Source of the DNA: Aquila chrysaetos chrysaetos
Lineage: Eukaryota; Chordata; Aves; Accipitriformes; Accipitridae
DNA length: 64,000 nucleotides
Assembly: GCF_900496995.4 (NCBI RefSeq)
Contig: NC_044024.1
Location: 11,968,698 to 12,032,697, forward strand
Reading direction: 5' to 3'
Shown: positions 41,857-64,000 of the stretch, piece by piece
Position numbering within the stretch: the first letter of the stretch is position 1
Layout of the letters: each line of letters starts with the position of its first letter
The notes under the pieces: model-generated
Database searches by the model: none
The model's input: only the letters and a program-made list of their open reading frames with translations
What the model was told of the DNA's origin: nothing
Program-made: the position numbers and the translations under genes

Positions 41857-42302
41857 TTATAATAAACTTCTCATTTTTCCCCCAAGGAAGACAAAAAACT
41901 GTGAGTGAGGCTACAGAACACTGTCAGTGAATAATATGCGAGACAGACCCAGGCCACAGGCCAGGCCAGAAAGGATCCCCACTCCCCCAGGCAGAAGCGG
42001 TCTGTCCCCAGGAGCCTCCATAGCCCTTGCTCACCTCCCCACTGCATTAGAGCAACATCAGAGCTGTCAACAGGAGTTGGCTGAGCAGCAGAGATGGGGC
42101 TAGGTCAGGCTATTGATGGACTGAGAGGGCCACACTTTTTTCCCCCCACCCGCCAAAGCTGCCAGCAAGGTGGGACAGTGGGTTAGGTGATGCAGCTGTT
42201 TCCTATACATGTACATGATGTAAATTTAAAAAAAAAAAAAACACATGATTTAATTCAAAGCAAAAAAATCAAGTGGTCACTCTTCCTGCAGGCCATCTCA
42301 CT

Positions 42303-47837
<5,535 letters not shown>

Positions 47838-48470
47838 TGTCCTGGTTTCAGCTGGGATAGAGTTGATTGTCTTCCTAGTAGCTGGTACAGTGCTATGTTT
47901 TGAGTTCAGTATGAGAAGAATGTTGGTAACACTGATGTTTTCAGTCGTTGCTAAGTAGTGTTTCTACTAAGTCAAGGATTTTTCAGCTTCTCATGCCCAG
48001 CCAGCAAGAAGGCTGAAGGGGCACAAGAAGTTGGCACAGGACACAGCCAGGACAGCTGACCCAAACTGGCCAAAGGGGTATTCCATACCATGTGATGTCA
48101 CATCTAGTATAGGAACTGGGGGGAGTGGGGGCAGGGGATCACCACTCCGGGACTAACTGGGTGTCAATCGGCAGGTGGTGAGCAATTGCACTGTGCATAA
48201 TTTGTACATTCCAATCCTTTTATTATTACTGTTGTCATTTTATTAGTGTTATCATTATTAGTTTCTTCTTTTCTGTTCTATTAAACCGTTCTTACCTCGT
48301 TCTTATCTCAACCCACGAGTTTTACTTCTTTTCCTGATTTTCCTCCCCCATCCCACTGCAGGGCAGGGGGAGTGAGTGAGCAGCTGCGTGGTGCTTAGTT
48401 GCTGGCTGGGGCCTGAGCTGCTGCTGGCTTAGTTGCTGGCTGGCTTGTCCCTGACAAGACCCACATCACA
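47838..48470 (+). mobile_element. Solo LTR of a common avian ERV family
   Basis: The block starts TGTCCTGGTTTCAGCTGGGA and continues through CCAAACTGGCCAAAGGGGTA, GGTGGTGAGCAATTG and TTAAACCGTTCTTACC, ending after GCTTAGTTGCTGGCTGGGG. This series matches, from memory, a very abundant bird LTR often grouped with ERVL. The poly(A)-type ATTAAA before the end gives + orientation. Near its end a 17-base word, GCTTAGTTGCTGGCTGG, occurs twice (48393-48409 and 48427-48443). I could not fix the right boundary or a target duplication. No internal retroviral sequence adjoins it. It is a fossil. Confidence 0.8.
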
Positions 48471-49029
48471 CCCCTGCTATTTGAGGAAAAAATACACAGT
48501 TCACTTATTCATTGACCAGTACTGAAATATGTTTTAACAGATGAATGACAGTAGTGATCCTCAGAGTCTACCTGAGGCCATGGTCTGTTTTCTGAGGCAA
48601 CGTTCAATCTAGGCCTGGAAGTCTATAGTAAGGCCAAAGACCTTTCTCTAGACCATGTCATCCTTCTGACTTCATTTATACTTTCTAAGTCTACAATATA
48701 CAATGAGAAAGGATGATGGTTTAGTTAGAACAAGCACTTCTCAGGACATAATCCTGCTGCCTCTGATCATTAGCTTTGTGCAAAATACTTAGCAATTCTT
48801 CACTCGTACTTGCTAAACTATTCAGGTCTTCCCCTACCTGAACATTATGTGAACAGATCTGCTCAGATACATAATTGAACAGTACAAGAGAAACTGCACT
48901 ACCACCTCTAACAATTAAGTCTAAGAAATCAGAAACAGACAAAAGCCACTGCTTGCTAAGAGAAGCAGCTTGGTCCCAAGCTTTTTCTTCCATGCCATGT
49001 GAGCACAGCCAAGCTGAACCTCAGAGTCA

Positions 49030-49098
49030 GCCCTGCTGCAAGAGGGCTAAACCAGATGACCTTCCAAGGTCCCCTTCCAAATAACATTACTCCATGAT
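49030..49098 (+). mobile_element. CR1-like LINE 3' end fragment
   Basis: AGGGCTAAACCAGATGACCT followed by CCAAGGTCCCCTTCCAAATAAC and CTCCATGAT resembles the CR1 tail as known from birds (a GACTAGATGATCT, GGTCCCTTCCAAC, ATTCTATGAT series). Only the last 70 or so bases are clear, as expected for a 5'-truncated copy. It lies just beyond the PRPS1 3' end. Confidence 0.65.
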
Positions 49099-49179
49099 CT
49101 ACCTTGCAATTGATCCAACTCAGAAGATGCACATCACCTTTGTAAGGTTTTTAAAAGCATTTATAGGCAGAGGCCATGG

Positions 49180-51156
49180 TTTTTAAATAAAAGTTTAATT
49201 CCTTCATCAGGTCTTAAATTTAAACACAAATGCTGCTGAAAATCCTCACACTGCTGCTCCGATGTCCTGGCTCTTGGGTCTTAGGGCATTCGCAGTGTGG
49301 CAGCAGGGGCTCCAATACAGGAGGCAGGAATCAGACTCTCAGTAGAGCTCAGTGCAGGATGCAAAGCAAACAAGCAAGACACACACATTTTCGAGACAAA
49401 CACCAATTCTTATACAAAAAGAAAAACCCTACACTGTAATAGAAGTGTTAACGTTGCCACAGGACAGGAGTTCTAGGAAGGGAGAGAACTCTTCAGTAAA
49501 AGGCACAACTAAAGAAGTACTCCCCTAGATCTTGACCAAGTCTTTCAGTTAGTTCCACTTATACCCCAGCCCCTAGCCTCTCAAAGCCATGCTGGTTACT
49601 CTAGCAAGTAGTTTCAAGTTCCTTCTTTTCCCTTTTTCCCTTCCTCCAGCTCAAAAACAAGTAAAAGAGGAGTGCTTATAAAAACCAGAGCATAAAACAG
49701 GTTCATCTATAACCCCATAAGAGTCCAGGAGAGACTTAACAGTTTACCTTACGATTGTCTGGTACAGTTACTAAGTATTCAAGTTTCAGATGATACTTAT
49801 TACATCTGGGAGCCTCAGTCAGCTCTAGTTTTGGTATTTTTCTTTCAGGCACTTTGCTGCCTGTCAGGTTGGTGTTAGATCTACAGTTTTCCCAGTACTA
49901 TGTATCACCAGCCTCTTCAACCCATTGCTGTAAGAACTCATTAGCAGCATCAGACCCACTCCAAAGGCTTCTTCAGGTTTTGTAGTCCTGCAACCTCCTA
50001 TGCTCCTTGGTTTAAGATCTTTTGCAAGGAGCAACAATTTCAAGGCAAGGCAGACAGTGACCAGGACAAGCAACCAGAATGTGTCAGTAACTTACAGGAC
50101 AATAGGACTGCAGGCAATGAGAGGCTAAGACAGCTGGACACAAAGCTGTTGTGCATCAGGTCACCCCAGCGTCTGAGCAGGCACTTGCTAGATGCAACAA
50201 CCAAGCTACTATGGGATAAAGAGGCTCAGTTTACTAGTGTACTGGTAAAAAAAAAAAAAGGATCAAGGATTTGCACAGCAAGTCAAGGTGCAGCTATAGT
50301 ACATGACAGCAGTCCTCTAGTCACTAGCAAGGCTAACAGTAAGCTGTGAAATTGAGGAACTGGTCTTAGCCTACACTAGAAACTAAAGCACACAACCACC
50401 ATGAGTCCTCTACATTAAGAGGGAGAGGAATGCTTGTCCAGGATGCACCTTCACCACTAAGTTAACACAGCGAGGCAGTACTGCACAGACTATGCTCTCA
50501 CCTTCACTTTGCTGTGTAGCATGCTATAGGACATTTAATTTCATCAGTAATTAAGATGAATTCAAGTTTGCAAGCTAAACTGATCTCCTTTCACGGGAGG
50601 AAGCTGTAGCAGAACCACCTCCCAAGTGTCCTCCAGGGCTTCACCTAGGGTCAAGCTTGGCCAAGATACAAGCCTTCCCCATTGCTCTTCCCCATATACT
50701 GTCAGGCATAGAGTGGTAAGACAGCCAGCAGTCACTCAGGCTCTTGCTGTAGATCCAGACCACCATGTCCTAGGGAGCTCTACTTCCCAAACAATTTAGG
50801 GTGCGCATGCCAGATATCTAACACTGCCCACAGACAAACCCTCTCCCTCCCCCACCCCAAAGTAACTGTGGCAATTAGCCATGTGTCAGTCCCGCTCTCC
50901 ACAGATCTGCAGAATAGAGTCAATACTACTGATGAGCCCCAATGCACAGGGTTGCTGGTGGAGTTGGAGTGTTACGGAGATGAGCTTCTCCCCCCAGCCT
51001 CCCAGCGTTGGGATCAGAGCCAGTAAGCCTGACTTAAGCAGGAGGAGCTGTGGAGAACTGCACTGGAACAAGCAGAGTCTTCTACTGAACTTTACAACAA
51101 GCTGAACAACTTTTGGTTTTAAAAAAAGCCATACAAGCAGCAGCTGGCATCTGTTG
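49180..51156 (-). other. PRPS1: PRPS1 3' UTR (probable extent)
   Basis: No coding follows the PRPS1 stop on the minus strand. The first plausible signal at the far end is ATTAAA at 49199-49194, giving a UTR of about 2 kb. The CR1 fragment just outside is consistent with the gene ending before it. Without transcripts the end is a guess. Confidence 0.4.
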
Positions 51157-62220
<11,064 letters not shown>

Positions 62221-62285
62221 ACGACGGGGACGGAGTTCGTTGGTCGCATGATTGACAGTCGACCCCCACCCCCACCCCGGCGGCC

Positions 62286-62395
62286 ATGATGGCTCCCCTC
62301 CGTCAGGGGGGCCCCGGGGAGCGGCAGAGAAAATGGCCCCGCTCCCGCCGCAGGGCGCCGTGCCCGCGTCCCCCGCCGGCCTCCGACCCTGGCGG
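62286..62395 (+). other. Candidate first exon of a divergent transcript
   Basis: On the + strand, about 460 bases upstream of the inferred PRPS1 start site and divergent from it, an ATG-rich GC-rich stretch ends in a good donor, CTGGCGG followed by GTGAGG (GT at 62396). A candidate acceptor, TTTTCACAG, lies at about 62958-62966. Open frames run into both segments, but the encoded sequence resembles no protein I know. It may be a noncoding divergent RNA or nothing. Confidence 0.25.
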
Positions 62396-62500
62396 GTGAG
62401 GAGCCCCGCGGCGGCGGGGCGGGGGTTACCTCAGCATGCCGGTGTGCCTGCGCCAGCTGCCTCCTGCCTCCGCTGCCGCGGCCTGCCCTGCGCTAAGCAG

Positions 62501-62680
62501 GCGTCACCTCGCCGGGCCGCAGTACCGCGGCGTAATGCAGTACCCCAGTGGCATGCTGTACGGGCGTCACCTTGCCCGGCTGCTCTACCGCCGTGTCATA
62601 CTGGACCGGCGTCACCTCGCCAGGCACCGTACCCCCCCCGAGACAGGCTGTGCAGGCGCCGCCTCGCCGGGCTGCCGCAC
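62501..62680. repeat. Degenerate GC-rich minisatellite
   Basis: The word GCGTCACCTCGCC(G/A)GG recurs at 62501, 62564, 62609 and, changed to GCGCCGCCTCGCCGGG, at 62656. Spacing is 63, 45 and 47 bases. The units share flanking TACCGC and GTAC words. Confidence 0.7.
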
Positions 62681-62699
62681 CCTCCCCGGCGCTGCGCGG

Positions 62700-64000
62700 G
62701 GGGTCAGTCACCCCGCTGCGTCTCGGGCAGCGCCGCGCGGCCGCCCCCCCCCCCCGCCCCCCCGCCCCGGCCGCCGACCGCCGCGAACGGCTCGGGGTGC
62801 TGCGGCATGGCAGCCCGGCGCCGCGCGGGTCCCCTCGCTCGCCCTGCGCTGTAGCTGCCTCCAAGCAAAGGCCCCCCCCGAGCCGTGAGGCGACGGCCTG
62901 CGGAGCCCCAGGCACAGCAATGCCCGCTGGGCCCCACCATTTCATGTTCCTCTGTGGTTTTCACAGGGAATAGGTTCTCGTTCAGAGAAATGGTGGCTTT
63001 TCCAGCACAAACGGAAGGCCAGGTGCCTCACCCGAAGGCCGCGCAGAGCTGAGGACAGCACGGAAACGGAGCTCTGCTGCCCGAGCAGCTGTGCCCAGAC
63101 CGGCCGCGCTCAACCCAGCGGTTGGGACCGGTCCCCAGCTATTCGCTTCAGAGGTTGGGTGGGACTATGTGTCCCCGTTCTCAAGTTGGAGGTAGTTCTT
63201 AATTCTGGAAGGACAGTGCTTGCCTTCTTCACCAGAAGATAAACCTTTCGCTCTTTTGTCTTGCAAACTTCTACTCTACAAAAATACTAATAATTGATTT
63301 TCTTTGCCCTTTCTTTCAAGGATGATGTCCTCGGTCTCTTTTCCTTTGGCTGAATCGTGAGTTGATCCCATTTCAAAAGTGAAATGATGGTAGCAGGCTT
63401 TATGTGCAAAGAAGCATTGACTTCTCACACGTACAGCCAGTCCAACTGGTCTCACTGCAAACTCAGAAAAAAATATCATGATAGCCATAATCAACATTTT
63501 CTGCACCTGTCCTCAGAATTTGCAGCAATACTTTCTGCTGTTTATTTGCCTGTTGGAAATGGCCTTTGGCCGTGTTTTGAGATTAAAAAAAATCATAATT
63601 GTGGTGGATACTCTGAATTGCAAATACAGAGGTGCTTTTTTCTGTCTTCTGAATCACTGTTAAAACCCATGTGGGTACTATTTTAACAGACTGTTTAATT
63701 TAATTTCTGAGGGTTTTTTTACATTTATAATCAGGGTTTTGTACCTAATTCTGTAATTAGTCTCCTGTGAACTTTCAGCCTGTACATGATTACATTATGC
63801 AGATTAATTTAGCTTTTGCAAAAATAAACATTGTGTTTAAAGGTCTTTAAATAATAAGCCACAAACAGCTTATTCAAAATTTGCATGCAGTCATGCAATT
63901 CCTACTCATTTTACTTGACTGTCTCATAGACAACAAACTTCTGCAATGAATTTGGCATTGATAAGTTACTGCTCTGAGTCCTTAAGAATTCAACCAGAAC
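62700..64000. other. Distal sequence without a recognised gene
   Basis: GC-rich to about 63120, with C-runs at about 62740-62765, then AT-rich unique DNA to the end. No exon, repeat family or RNA gene is recognised, apart from the weak candidate acceptor at about 62966. Confidence 0.45.

Overview
This window is vertebrate nuclear DNA, almost certainly from a bird. It carries four intron-split protein genes that belong to the block homologous to human Xq22 (chicken chromosome 4): PLP1 (+ strand), RAB9B (-), a beta-thymosin of the TMSB15 type (-) and PRPS1 (-). Support for a bird comes from short introns, GC-rich CpG-island promoters, a CR1-like LINE tail, and LTR sequences that match a very common avian LTR type as I remember it. 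I cannot name the species.

Layout. 1-6.4 kb: GC-rich upstream DNA with no gene I can recognise. 6.4-13.85 kb: PLP1, seven coding exons whose sizes equal those of the mammalian gene, followed by a roughly 2 kb 3' UTR. 13.9-18.7 kb: the space between the convergent genes PLP1 and RAB9B, holding an orphan CpG island near 15.8-16.1 kb. 18.7-24.9 kb: RAB9B, with one complete coding exon, a long probable 3' UTR and a CpG-island promoter at 24.4-25.3 kb. 26.9-34.2 kb: a broken but structurally complete LTR retroelement fossil on the minus strand (ERVL-like, no envelope region), with near-identical 587 bp LTRs, a 5 bp target-site duplication and a nested solo LTR from another family. 34.2-41.8 kb: gene-free GC-rich DNA. 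41.8-43.5 kb: TMSB15, two coding exons with a TATA and CCAAT promoter. 43.5-49.2 kb: intergenic, with a solo LTR at 47.8-48.5 kb and a CR1 tail near 49.05 kb. 49.2-61.85 kb: PRPS1, seven coding exons encoding 318 residues. 61.8-62.4 kb: the PRPS1 CpG-island promoter, which may also fire a + strand transcript. 62.4-64 kb: minisatellite-like GC-rich DNA and then AT-rich DNA with no recognised gene.

The genes do not form a pathway. PLP1 makes the main myelin membrane protein and its DM20 splice form. RAB9B is a late-endosome to Golgi trafficking GTPase. The thymosin binds monomeric actin. PRPS1 makes PRPP for nucleotide synthesis. They are neighbours by conserved synteny. I found no new molecular system here. 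The best leads are the unexplained orphan CpG island, the candidate divergent transcript at PRPS1, the nested retroelement fossils and the PRPS1 promoter architecture.
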